In this document: positions 26,605-33,457 of the stretch, one piece after another | Layout: every line of letters begins with the position of its first letter | Numbering within the stretch: the stretch's first letter is position 1 | Assembly: GCA_030525875.1 (NCBI GenBank) | Contig: JAUNDV010000012.1 | Location: 1-33,457, forward strand | Direction of reading: 5' to 3' | DNA from: Eubacteriales bacterium | Lineage (GTDB): Bacteria > Bacillota > Clostridia > Lachnospirales > Lachnospiraceae | Length of the DNA: 33,457 nucleotides | Notes under the pieces: generated by a model | What the model saw: only the letters and a program-made list of their open reading frames with translations | Told to the model about the DNA's origin: nothing | Databases searched by the model: none | Translations under genes and position numbers: made by a program

Positions 26605-28173
26605 TTATTTTCTTTTGTAGCCTGCATAAGAAAGGAATCTGTCAAATGCATTTCTTCCTTCTTCTATACATTTGTATACGCCTGCATCACACAAAACCTC
26701 ACAGAATACCTTACCTACTTCTTCATTTAATCTTGAGGTAACATTTTCTTCATTGACCTCAAACTTGAGTAAATCTGAAATCCAGCTGCCAAGCCATTCC
26801 TCATGCTTTGAAAGACTTTCTGATTTAAGCATTCCGTCCTGAATTTTCTTTGCTGCATCTTCATTTCCAGCTTCCTTAAGTATAAGATCTGCGATATCTC
26901 TCATCTCTTTCTTCAATCTTGCTGGAAGAACTGCCAGGCCCATTACCTCTATAAGTCCAATATTTTCCTTCTTTATGTGATGAAGCTTTGCATGCGGATG
27001 ATAAAGTCCCATAGGATGCTCGCTTGTAGTAAGATTGTTTCTAAGTACAAGATCAAGCTCGTATTTGTCTCCCCTCATTCTTGCAATAGGGGTTATGGTA
27101 TTGTGGGCTTCTCCCTCAGTATGTGCAAATATCATTGCTGCTTCATCTGTATATTCTCTCCAAAGGCCAAGTATTCTTCCTGCTTCCTGTGATAGTCTGT
27201 CCTTGTCCTTTGATCTTAATCTTATTACAGACATTGGCCATTTTACGATTTCTGCCTCAAGCCCGTCTGCATCTTTAAGCTCGTACTTAAACTCTGCTTC
27301 AGCCTTTGCCATAGGGAATTCATAGCATCCACCCTGAAAATGGTCATGTGTAAGAATAGAGCCTCCTACTATTGGCAGATCAGCATTTGAACCTAAAAAG
27401 TAATGAGGGAAAAGATCTACAAAGTCAAGAAGTCTTCTAAAGGTTCCCTCTGTGATCTGCATAGGTACATGCTCAGTATTAAATACTATGCAGTGCTCGT
27501 TGTAATATACATATGGGCTGTACTGAAGTCCCCATTTAGCTCCATCCAGCTTAAGAGGGATAATTCTATGATTGTCTCTTGCAGGATGATCTGCTCTTCC
27601 CTTATATCCTACATTTTCAGGACAGAGAAGGCACTTTGGATATCCCTGCTGTTTTGCATTTCTGGCTGCTGCAATGTCTCTTGGATCCTTTTCTGGCTTA
27701 CTTAAGTTAATACTTATATCCAGAGGGCCAAACTGGGTATCTGTCTTCCATTTGATATCTCTTCTTACCCTGTATCTTCTTATATAGTCGCTATCTCCTG
27801 AAAGCTTGTAAAAATAGTCACTTGCTGCCTTAGGGCTCTCTTCGTATTTTTTCCAAAATGTTGAAACAACCTCAGATGGTCTTGGCATAAGACAGTTCAT
27901 AAGCTTTGTATCAAACAAATCTCTCATTGTAACAGTATCTGGATCTATAAGTCCCTTATCAGCAGCATAATCATCAAGCTCCTTTAATACTTCTTCCAGA
28001 ATATCAGCCTTATTTTCCTCTGTAAATAAAGTATCATTCTCTGAATACTCATATGAATCAAGACCTAGTCTCTCAAGAATCCTGTTTCTTGCATAAACTG
28101 CATCCTCTTCCATAATAAGTCCACAGAAAAGTCCATACTGCACAAGCTTATCAACACTTTTGTAAATACTCAT
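26605..28173 (-). CDS. galT: UDP-glucose--hexose-1-phosphate uridylyltransferase, class II
   Basis: Leloir pathway: exchanges UMP between UDP-glucose and galactose-1-phosphate. The 522 residues match the longer Firmicutes class II enzymes rather than the roughly 350-residue E. coli type. Characteristic text includes LMPRPSEVVSTFWKKYE, DLDISINLSKPEKDPRDIA-like (LDISINLSKPEKDP), LCPENVGYKGR, THDHFQGG with its His residues, and HPHAKLHHIKKENIG. The ATG overlaps the Gx-transporter stop (ATGA) and has GGAGG in good position. Galactokinase and epimerase, which usually accompany galT, are not next to it, so the operon order with redox-type genes is unusual. Confidence 0.97.
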   Translation of the reverse strand: MSIYKSVDKLVQYGLFCGLIMEEDAVYARNRILERLGLDSYEYSENDTLFTEENKADILEEVLKELDDYAADKGLIDPDTVTMRDLFDTKLMNCLMPRPSEVVSTFWKKYEESPKAASDYFYKLSGDSDYIRRYRVRRDIKWKTDTQFGPLDISINLSKPEKDPRDIAAARNAKQQGYPKCLLCPENVGYKGRADHPARDNHRIIPLKLDGAKWGLQYSPYVYYNEHCIVFNTEHVPMQITEGTFRRLLDFVDLFPHYFLGSNADLPIVGGSILTHDHFQGGCYEFPMAKAEAEFKYELKDADGLEAEIVKWPMSVIRLRSKDKDRLSQEAGRILGLWREYTDEAAMIFAHTEGEAHNTITPIARMRGDKYELDLVLRNNLTTSEHPMGLYHPHAKLHHIKKENIGLIEVMGLAVLPARLKKEMRDIADLILKEAGNEDAAKKIQDGMLKSESLSKHEEWLGSWISDLLKFEVNEENVTSRLNEEVGKVFCEVLCDAGVYKCIEEGRNAFDRFLSYAGYKRK

Positions 28174-28673
28174 TTAAAACACCTCCATAAACGCCTTGAC
28201 ACCAATCCTCCGACCAATCCTATTACAACTCCGGCAAGAACCCCTGTAAAGATAAGCATAGGAAAATAGCTCATTACATAAGGTCCGGCAACTAAAGCCG
28301 CTACAGTAAGCTGCCCCAGATTATGCATGACCCCTCCTGCAACACTTACGCCTGTCATACTAAATTTATTACTTTTCTTTAGAATGACCATTGTAACCAT
28401 ACTGAACACAAGTCCAAAAAGAGAATAAATTATGGCAAACAGATTTCCAAACATAAATCCGCTCAAAAATATTCTCATTACTGAAATATAGACTGCTGGC
28501 TTTGTCCCCATATAATACAGGACTGCTATAATAATGATATTCGGTAATCCTATTTTAGCACCCGGAACACCAAGAGACAATGGAAGAATTGCTTCAACAT
28601 AAGAAAGTACCAGCGCAAGTGCTGTCATAAGTCCATATGACGCTATCCTTTTTGCTGGTACTCTTCTACTCAT
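28170..28673 (-). CDS. Gx transporter family protein (heptaprenyl diphosphate synthase component I-like)
   Basis: 167 residues with about five membrane segments. The segment PLSLGVPGAKIGLPNIIIIAVLY is the hallmark of the family, with further conserved VMRIFLSGFMFGN and GGVMHNLGQL. Proteins of this family sit beside FMN-binding proteins in flavin-based extracellular electron transfer and related loci, where they are thought to help cofactor or quinone handling; the true substrate is not known. It follows the FMN-binding gene by 22 bases and overlaps galT by four bases. Confidence 0.88.
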   Translation of the reverse strand: MSRRVPAKRIASYGLMTALALVLSYVEAILPLSLGVPGAKIGLPNIIIIAVLYYMGTKPAVYISVMRIFLSGFMFGNLFAIIYSLFGLVFSMVTMVILKKSNKFSMTGVSVAGGVMHNLGQLTVAALVAGPYVMSYFPMLIFTGVLAGVVIGLVGGLVSRRLWRCFK

Positions 28674-28695
28674 TATATAATCCTCATTTTAAAGC

Positions 28696-29196
28696 TTATG
28701 AATTTGATGCTGCCTGATTAAAGCAATCATCTATGCCATTCTTGAAATCCTTGATATCGATTGAAACTCCTGAAAGACCATCAATCTCTCCGTCAATCTT
28801 TCCTTCTTCATTAATAGCGATATTCTCATCTGTATTATTATCAACTACATATTTTGAAAGAAGCTCTGACTGCTCATGCCACTTAAGACCTGTCTCTGTC
28901 ATAACATACTGACCTGCCTTTGAAAGATCTGACTTCAAGCTTCCGTCAGCATTCTCAACATCCCAGCTGACATTCTTTACGTCGCCACCCTCTAAAGTCA
29001 TATTTACGATTGATTTGCTGCCATCTTCAAGTTCGATTTCAGATGTATAGCTTCCATCATTAAGTGCTGCCTTTGCAGCCTCTTTATTTCTTGCTAATGC
29101 ATTATAAATAGGATCTCCTGCAAAAACTAAAATTGCACATACAGCAAGCATTGCAATTAAGCCAATTCTCTGGTTCTTATCTGCTTTGTTTGTCAT
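28696..29196 (-). CDS. Membrane-anchored FMN-binding-domain protein
   Basis: 166 residues from the ATG at 29196, preceded by GGAGGGG; an upstream in-frame TTG lies inside that site. A membrane anchor covers about 11-27 and the rest is extracellular. The C-terminal motif DGLSGVSIDI (about 139-148) fits the ApbE-type flavinylation consensus, with Ser145 in place of the usual Thr as the acceptor. Related domains are RnfG/NqrC and FmnB/PplA-type electron carriers. With the Gx-transporter neighbour this suggests covalent FMN and electron transfer at the cell surface; no ApbE transferase or dehydrogenase is visible in this window. Confidence 0.85.
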   Translation of the reverse strand: MTNKADKNQRIGLIAMLAVCAILVFAGDPIYNALARNKEAAKAALNDGSYTSEIELEDGSKSIVNMTLEGGDVKNVSWDVENADGSLKSDLSKAGQYVMTETGLKWHEQSELLSKYVVDNNTDENIAINEEGKIDGEIDGLSGVSIDIKDFKNGIDDCFNQAASNS

Positions 29197-29239
29197 TTTC
29201 CCCTCCAATTTATTACTTATGTAAACGTCAACAGACGAG

Positions 29240-29265
29240 AGTATATCATACTATTCTTATAGAAT
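29240..29265 (-). promoter_or_regulatory. Promoter and palindrome for the FMN-binding operon
   Basis: On the minus strand TGATATACT (29248-29240) is an extended -10. The palindrome ATTCT-TAT-AGAAT (29253-29265) falls between it and the -35 position, a typical place for a repressor. The leader then contains a CGTC-AACA-GACG stem (29226-29237). Confidence 0.45.
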
Positions 29266-29323
29266 AAAGAGTATTTTCAATTTTTTGTTAAAAAAATACC
29301 AAAAAAATGTAATAATATTGTAT

Positions 29324-29352
29324 TTGACACTTTTTTTTATAAGTGTTATATT
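29324..29352 (+). promoter_or_regulatory. Consensus promoter of the cold-shock gene
   Basis: TTGACA (29324-29329), 17-base spacer, TATATT (29347-29352). Transcription should start near 29358-29360. Confidence 0.85.
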
Positions 29353-29358
29353 TTTTCT

Positions 29359-29393
29359 ATCTGTTATACCAACAGATTTTATTTTTTAGGAGG
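29359..29393 (+). promoter_or_regulatory. Leader hairpin and ribosome site of the cold-shock gene
   Basis: At the expected 5' end ATCTGTT (29359-29365) and AACAGAT (29371-29377) form a 7-bp stem with a 5-base loop, followed by a T-rich run and AGGAGG (29388-29393), seven bases before ATG. A hairpin plus T-run this close to the start site could act as a stabiliser, a weak attenuator or a cold-sensitive element. Confidence 0.55.
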
Positions 29394-29400
29394 CAAAAAT

Positions 29401-29598
29401 ATGAAAGGTACAGTAAAGTGGTTTAATAACCAGAAGGGCTACGGATTTATTTCAGACGAGAACGGCAAGGATGTATTCGTACATTATTCAGGTCTCAAGA
29501 TGGAAGGATTCAAGACACTTGAAGATGGTCAGGCTGTAGAGTTCGACGTTGTAAACGGCGACAAGGGTCCTCAGGCAACTAACGTAGTAAAGTTATAA
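29401..29598 (+). CDS. Cold-shock-domain protein (CspA family)
   Basis: 65-residue single-stranded nucleic-acid-binding protein, an RNA chaperone. RNP1 reads KGYGFISDE and RNP2 reads VFVHYSGL (Ser-Gly-Leu replaces the more common Ser-Ala-Ile). The start [16 protein letters not shown] and the ending [13 protein letters not shown] are family hallmarks, and the length is normal. It has a strong promoter, a short structured leader and a perfect SD. It is the only plus-strand gene in the right half. The codons are unlike its neighbours in using many GGC, AAC and CTC forms, as expected for high expression. Confidence 0.97.
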   Translation: MKGTVKWFNNQKGYGFISDENGKDVFVHYSGLKMEGFKTLEDGQAVEFDVVNGDKGPQATNVVKL

Positions 29599-29776
29599 TC
29601 AATCTTTAAACTTCCTTTCTAATATATATTTAGGATTTACTCTATATAAGTTCTATCGTCTTAATACCTGATGAATGGCAGAGAGCCTTTATCAAAGCTT
29701 AACAAAGGGCATGAAAGATCATGTAATTGTGTAGAATAAGCTAGTATTATTTGAATTGACAGATAAAAGAATGGTT

Positions 29777-29812
29777 AAAAATGAGCTGTACAAGATGTAC
29801 AGCTCATTTTTT
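29777..29812. terminator. Bidirectional terminator between cold-shock gene and ABC exporter
   Basis: ATGAGCTGTACA (29781-29792) and TGTACAGCTCAT (29796-29807) form a perfect 12-bp stem with a 3-base loop, with a T-run on the plus strand (29807-29812) and another on the minus strand (complement of 29777-29781). Both converging genes can use it. The plus-strand mRNA would have about 180 bases of 3' untranslated sequence in which I see no convincing gene. Confidence 0.92.
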
Positions 29813-29824
29813 GTGTCTCCATCT

Positions 29825-31594
29825 TTAATTTGATTTTATATATCCCGTACCCTTATCTCTCTGGGAAAGTGTATAAAGCTGATAATAGCTTCCCTTTAGT
29901 GCCATAAGCTCTTCGTGACTTCCTTCCTCTGTTATGTGCCCATCTGAGAGTACAAGTATTCTGTCAGCTCCCTCAATTGTGCTTAATCTATGCGCTATAG
30001 TAATAGTTGTCCTTCCATTTGCAAGCTTATCAAGTGATTCTGCAACAAGCTTCTCACTTTCATTGTCAAGGGCAGCTGTTGCCTCATCCAGAAGAAGTAT
30101 CTTTGGACTCTTAAGAAATACCCTTGCTATACTTATTCTTTGCTTCTGTCCGCCTGAAAGCTTAACGCCTCTTTCTCCTACATAGGTATCATATCCTTCC
30201 GGAAGCTGCCTTATAAACTCATCTGCTCCTGCAAGTCTTGCAGCATTTTCGACCTCTTCTCTCTTAGCTCCAGGCTTTCCATATGCTATATTGTCATAAA
30301 CCGTTCCGCTGAACAGGAATACATCCTGCTGTACTACTCCTATATTCCCTCTAAGGCTGTCCAGCTTTATTTCCTTTACGTTCTTGCCATCAATCTTTAT
30401 TTCTCCCTCTGTAGGATCATAAAATCTCGGAATCAGGTTGGTAAGTGTTGTCTTTCCACCTCCTGAAGAGCCTACAAGCGCTATCTTTTCTCCCGGCTTT
30501 ATATTAAGACTTATATTCTTAAGCACAGGAATATGGTCATCAGGATATTCAAAGCTGACATTTTCAAAGCTGATTTCTCCCTTTACATCCTGAAGTGGTT
30601 TGGCATTTTCATCATCAAAAATATCTACGCCTGCATCCATAAGCTCTGTAAATCTCTCAATTCCTGTAATTCCCTTTTGGAACTGCTCAGCAAATTCGAT
30701 TATTCTCCTGATGGTTGCAAGAAGAGTTGTGACATAAAGCGTATAAGCAACGAGATCTCCCGGTGCTATCTTTCCATTCATCATGAAAATGCCTCCGGCC
30801 ACGATAACCACAACATACATTATTCCATCAAAAATTCTTACTGTATTTTGGAAAGCAGCAAGATATTTGTAGGATTCCTTCTTTATATCAAAAAATGCCT
30901 TGTTGTCATTTGTGAATTTCTTTATCTCTACTTCTTCATTTGCAAAGGCTCTTACAACCTTGTTGCCAAGCAGACTGTCTTCTATCCTTGCATTAAGCTC
31001 TCCAATATGATTTCTCTGTCTTTTGAAAGCTTTTTTTACCTGAAGATTAAAATAAGTACAGGATAAGATCATAAGTGGAATCATCATAAAGATTATAAGT
31101 GTAAGCTTGAGATTGATTCCTGAAAGTATAATAAAAGATACTGTTATCTTAAGTCCTGCTATAAAGAATTCCTCTGGGCAGTGATGTGAAAATTCTGTAA
31201 CATCAAACAGGTCGCTGGTTATTCTCGCCATGATCTGACCTATTTTTGTATTATTAAAATAATTATCCGACAGCTTCTGAAGGTGCTTGAATGCATCCTC
31301 TCTCATATCAGTTTCTATGGCAGCTCCCATAACGTGTCCTGTATATGCCATGTAAAAGGCAGCCGCTCCGTCAATTATTCTTAAAACAAAATATATACCA
31401 CCTATGGTAAGTATAGTCTTAAGTGTAAGAGAACCAAGATCTGTCATGCCTATGTTAGTAATATATCTTAATATCAATGGCAGAACCATCTCACATACAG
31501 TTGTAAGAGCAGCACAGAACAAATCCATGGCCATGATTCCTGTATACTTTTTGTAATAAGGCAGAAATCTTTTCATTAAAATACGTGTTCTCAT
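29825..31594 (-). CDS. ABC exporter, fused membrane and ATPase domains (MsbA/LmrA type)
   Basis: About 589 residues from the ATG at 31594, which follows GAGGGGGAGG. A longer in-frame start at 31660 lies inside the upstream gene's terminator hairpin and is not supported. The N-terminal half (about 1-310) has six membrane segments, and the C-terminal half is the ATPase: Walker A GSSGGGKT (375-382), signature LSGGQ (479-483), Walker B ILLLDE (499-504) and the H-loop AHRLST. It is a half-transporter that works as a dimer, exporting a lipid, drug or peptide. It stands alone between two terminators, with no partner half-transporter gene adjacent. Confidence 0.95.
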   Translation of the reverse strand: MRTRILMKRFLPYYKKYTGIMAMDLFCAALTTVCEMVLPLILRYITNIGMTDLGSLTLKTILTIGGIYFVLRIIDGAAAFYMAYTGHVMGAAIETDMREDAFKHLQKLSDNYFNNTKIGQIMARITSDLFDVTEFSHHCPEEFFIAGLKITVSFIILSGINLKLTLIIFMMIPLMILSCTYFNLQVKKAFKRQRNHIGELNARIEDSLLGNKVVRAFANEEVEIKKFTNDNKAFFDIKKESYKYLAAFQNTVRIFDGIMYVVVIVAGGIFMMNGKIAPGDLVAYTLYVTTLLATIRRIIEFAEQFQKGITGIERFTELMDAGVDIFDDENAKPLQDVKGEISFENVSFEYPDDHIPVLKNISLNIKPGEKIALVGSSGGGKTTLTNLIPRFYDPTEGEIKIDGKNVKEIKLDSLRGNIGVVQQDVFLFSGTVYDNIAYGKPGAKREEVENAARLAGADEFIRQLPEGYDTYVGERGVKLSGGQKQRISIARVFLKSPKILLLDEATAALDNESEKLVAESLDKLANGRTTITIAHRLSTIEGADRILVLSDGHITEEGSHEELMALKGSYYQLYTLSQRDKGTGYIKSN

Positions 31595-31620
31595 TTTCCT
31601 CCCCCTCAAAAGTTCTACAT

Positions 31621-31657
31621 AATTAAAGAAGAAACCGAATATATTCGATTCCTTCTT
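31621..31657 (-). terminator. Likely terminator of the SEC-C gene
   Basis: A 32-base hairpin (31626-31657) is built on the perfect palindrome CGAATATATTCG (31636-31647) flanked by AAGAAGAAAC and ATTCCTTCTT, which pair with two mismatches or wobbles. On the minus strand it is followed by TTAATT, a weak T-run. Confidence 0.55.
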
Positions 31658-31701
31658 CATATTAGCATTATTTGCCTGCTTCTTTCAATGATTAAAAATA
31701 C

Positions 31702-32214
31702 TTATGCATTCTTTCCGCAGCATTTCTTATACTTCTTGCCTGAACCGCATGGACATGGATCATTAGGGTAAACCTTCTTCTCCTCACGCTTAACAGTTCC
31801 TGCTATCTTACACTCATGGTAAAGCTCTTTTCTCTTCTCCTCTGAGATAAGTGAATCCCACTGTGGAAGCTCATAAAGCCAGCTTGCCTTTGCATCTACC
31901 ATATTGTAGTAAAGCTTCTCTGGATCTATCTGGATCTTTACAACTGTATCCTCATCCATAGTCTCGATAGGATTCTCATATCCCTTTAATGACTCATTTA
32001 TTCCATCAAGAAATCCTGTCATTGTCTGAATATCTGTTCCAAAACGATCTGCAAGCTCTCTCACACTTCCCTCTATAACCTCTAAAGGTGCACTTAAGAT
32101 CTTCTCGTAGATGCCCTTCTCTGTAATGAAATAATCCTGCCAGAGCTTTTCCTGTGTGTTATTGTCGAGTCCGTCTCCGTAGGCTCTGTTACGCCATGTT
32201 TCAAGTAATGTCAT
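31702..32214 (-). CDS. SEC-C motif protein
   Basis: 170 residues. The C-terminus carries the zinc-binding SEC-C motif [16 protein letters not shown] (Cys154, Cys156, Cys165, Cys166), the element found at the end of SecA and in many small proteins. The N-terminal 110 residues are helical with no membrane segment. SEC-C proteins are diverse, and the function of this one is unknown; it may bind a ribosome or SecB-like partner. AAGGAG precedes the ATG. It has its own promoter (32281-32309). Confidence 0.9.
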   Translation of the reverse strand: MTLLETWRNRAYGDGLDNNTQEKLWQDYFITEKGIYEKILSAPLEVIEGSVRELADRFGTDIQTMTGFLDGINESLKGYENPIETMDEDTVVKIQIDPEKLYYNMVDAKASWLYELPQWDSLISEEKRKELYHECKIAGTVKREEKKVYPNDPCPCGSGKKYKKCCGKNA

Positions 32215-32280
32215 AATATTAACTCCTTCTATCTTAGGTTATAATAACCAGCATTTATCTTTCTGTATTTAAACGCTACT

Positions 32281-32309
32281 AGTATACCCGTAAAATACAT
32301 TTTCATCAA
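32281..32309 (-). promoter_or_regulatory. Promoter of the SEC-C gene
   Basis: On the minus strand TTGATG (32309-32304), 17-base spacer, TATACT (32286-32281), giving a leader of about 60 bases. AGCGTTTAA (32277-32269) follows at the start of the transcript. Confidence 0.75.
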
Positions 32310-32349
32310 GTCCATAATGCTGGCATATATTTTATCTTTACTAATTTGA

Positions 32350-33198
32350 TTATAAAAGATCTTTGTTAGCTGCCTTTATAAGATTTTTTGCAAGTACAGC
32401 TGAGGTTACAGCCCCTACACCTCCGGGAACCGGAGTTATTGCTCTTGCCTTTTCAGCACAGTCGTCAAAGTCTACATCTCCGCATATCTTACCATTTTCA
32501 TCAATATTAATTCCTACATCTATTACTACACAGCCTTTTTTAATATATTCAGAATTAATAAAGCGGGGCTTTCCTACACAGCTGATAAGTATATCAGCCT
32601 TTTTTGTTATCTTTTTTAGATCCTCAGTCTGGCTATGGCAGATAGTAACTGTTGCATCTTCATTTAGAAGAAGCATGGACAGAGGCTTTCCTACAACCTT
32701 GGAACGTCCAAGTATAACTGCATGCTTTCCTCTTATATTGATCTTATAGTATCTGAGTATCTCTATAACTGCCTGTGCTGTACAAGGTGTAAGTGTGTCC
32801 ATCCCCATATAAAGACTTGCTGCATTTATAGGACTGACACCATCGATATCCTTTCTGTAATCGATACAGCTTGTGATAAAGCCATCATTTATCTGAGGCG
32901 GAAATGGTCTCATAAGCAAAATTCCATCTACATTTGCATCTTCGTTAAGCATATGAAAGCTTCTTGAAAATACAGAATCACTTACTTCTCTAGGAAAACT
33001 TACTGACTCCGCTTCCATTCCGCACTGTTCTATCGTTTTGATGGCACTTCTCTCATAACTCAGATCTGCTGCCTCATTTCCTGCTCTGAGTATGGCAAGC
33101 TTAGGTTTTCTGCCAAGCATGGCCTCCACACCATACAGCTTATCTGTAACCTCTGCCCTGATATGCTCTGCTACAGGTTTTCCACTTATTATTTTCAT
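32350..33198 (-). CDS. folD: FolD-family methylenetetrahydrofolate dehydrogenase, variant lacking cyclohydrolase residues
   Basis: 282 residues, normal length. The enzyme oxidises 5,10-methylene-THF to methenyl-THF and, in canonical FolD, hydrolyses it to 10-formyl-THF. The NADP site GRSKVVGKPLS (about 164-174), KDIDGVSPIN (116-125) and TPVPGGVGAVT are present. The active-site stretch aligns without gaps to canonical FolD, G40 to G60, but the catalytic Lys (Lys54 in E. coli) is Ala52, and the Gln in the GILVQLPLP motif is Met96 (GILLMRPFP). The final GVGPMT is GVGAVT. These changes suggest a dehydrogenase that relies on a separate cyclohydrolase. GGGGGG precedes the ATG. It lies 25 bases past the partial acidic-protein gene and is probably in its operon. 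Confidence 0.9.
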   Translation of the reverse strand: MKIISGKPVAEHIRAEVTDKLYGVEAMLGRKPKLAILRAGNEAADLSYERSAIKTIEQCGMEAESVSFPREVSDSVFSRSFHMLNEDANVDGILLMRPFPPQINDGFITSCIDYRKDIDGVSPINAASLYMGMDTLTPCTAQAVIEILRYYKINIRGKHAVILGRSKVVGKPLSMLLLNEDATVTICHSQTEDLKKITKKADILISCVGKPRFINSEYIKKGCVVIDVGINIDENGKICGDVDFDDCAEKARAITPVPGGVGAVTSAVLAKNLIKAANKDLL

Positions 33199-33223
33199 TT
33201 AGCCCCCCTTTTATTTGTGAACT

Positions 33224-33457
33224 TTATTTCTTTTCCTTATTACTATCAAGATAGTCAACAAGTCTGTCTATTTCCTCACAGCTTTCATGCACAGATTTTT
33301 TCTTGTTGTTACTATCATCAACTATATCTTCTTTTTCCTGAAGAAATTTAATATAGTCTATCTTACTGCCATTTTTGTTAAGGATTTTATCAAGTTCATC
33401 CGTATCTTCATCTTCTGGATATTCCTCATCAAAATATTCCCCGCCTATATCATCTTC
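33224..33457 (-). CDS. C-terminal part of an acidic protein, cut by the window edge
   Basis: An open frame enters from the right edge and ends at TAA (33226-33224), giving 77 residues with no internal stop. The segment is rich in Asp, Glu and Lys (for example DEEYPEDEDTDELDK) and ends DYLDSNKEKK. It is only 25 bases from folD in the same direction. The main part of the gene lies outside the window, so I cannot name it. Confidence 0.7.
   Translation of the reverse strand, partial: EDDIGGEYFDEEYPEDEDTDELDKILNKNGSKIDYIKFLQEKEDIVDDSNNKKKSVHESCEEIDRLVDYLDSNKEKK

Noticed and set aside
29671-29739. Possible 22-residue peptide (MNGREPLSKLNKGHERSCNC...) downstream of the cold-shock gene
   Set aside because: No ribosome binding site precedes the ATG and the length is within chance for this composition.
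30533-31066. Long open frame on the plus strand opposite the ABC exporter
   Set aside because: It has no ribosome site or recognisable domain, is Cys/Ile/Lys-rich in a way typical of antisense reading, and lies wholly inside a clear exporter gene.
32248-32323. CCAGCATT and AATGCTGG inverted repeat upstream of the SEC-C gene
   Set aside because: The arms are 60 bases apart with a promoter between them; a functional hairpin is unlikely and the match could be chance.

Overview
The window looks like a stretch of chromosome from a low-to-moderate GC, Gram-positive Clostridia bacterium, most likely a gut or rumen Lachnospiraceae (relatives of Roseburia, Agathobacter, Lachnospira or Butyrivibrio). 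The reasons are strong AGGAGG-type ribosome binding sites, TTGACA/TATAAT promoters, several families I know mainly from this group (DUF5716, DUF5717 and DUF4364 with TraX, DUF1846, class II GalT, Gx transporter), and a carboxypeptidase with choline/glucan-binding-type repeats. It is almost fully coding: 29 complete genes and one gene cut by the right edge, 27 of the 30 on the minus strand. No stretch over 300 bases lacks a gene. I see no rRNA, tRNA, CRISPR array, transposase or phage gene. Family names come from recognising motifs by eye, not from database searches.

Layout, left to right. Positions 1-217 hold degenerate hairpin repeats. 218-1987: histidine kinase and response regulator pair. 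2114-3262: SDR oxidoreductase with a small NTF2-like protein, behind a near-consensus promoter and an operator-like palindrome. 3504-4967: NSS-family Na+ symporter. 5157-6494: NADP-type glutamate dehydrogenase. 6566-9256: valyl-tRNA synthetase. 9323-13808: a three-gene operon of unknown function (DUF5717, a degenerate HSP70-like DUF5716 protein, and a TPR-like protein). 13917-15227 (+): DUF4364 winged-helix protein and a TraX-family membrane protein. 15237-20671: five-gene operon dac, membrane protein, queA, rluF-like, asnA. 20811-22277: DUF1846 protein preceded by a 15-bp repeat array. 22502-24950: polar amino-acid ABC importer with two ARG-box-like sites upstream. 25107-26471: a glycosyltransferase fused to a MarR-like winged helix. 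26605-29196: FMN-binding protein, Gx transporter and galT. 29401-29598 (+): cold-shock protein. 29825-31594: ABC exporter. 31702-32214: SEC-C protein. 32350-33198: folD variant. 33224-33457: end of an acidic protein.

Most of the region is housekeeping: nitrogen assimilation (gdhA, asnA, amino-acid uptake), translation and RNA modification (valS, queA, rluF), envelope maintenance (dac, exporter), galactose and one-carbon metabolism. The parts that deserve a second look are the DUF5717/DUF5716/TPR operon, the glycosyltransferase-winged-helix fusion, the FolD protein that lacks residues tied to cyclohydrolase activity, the SDR/NTF2 pair that resembles 3-alpha-hydroxysteroid dehydrogenase, and several unexplained regulatory repeats.
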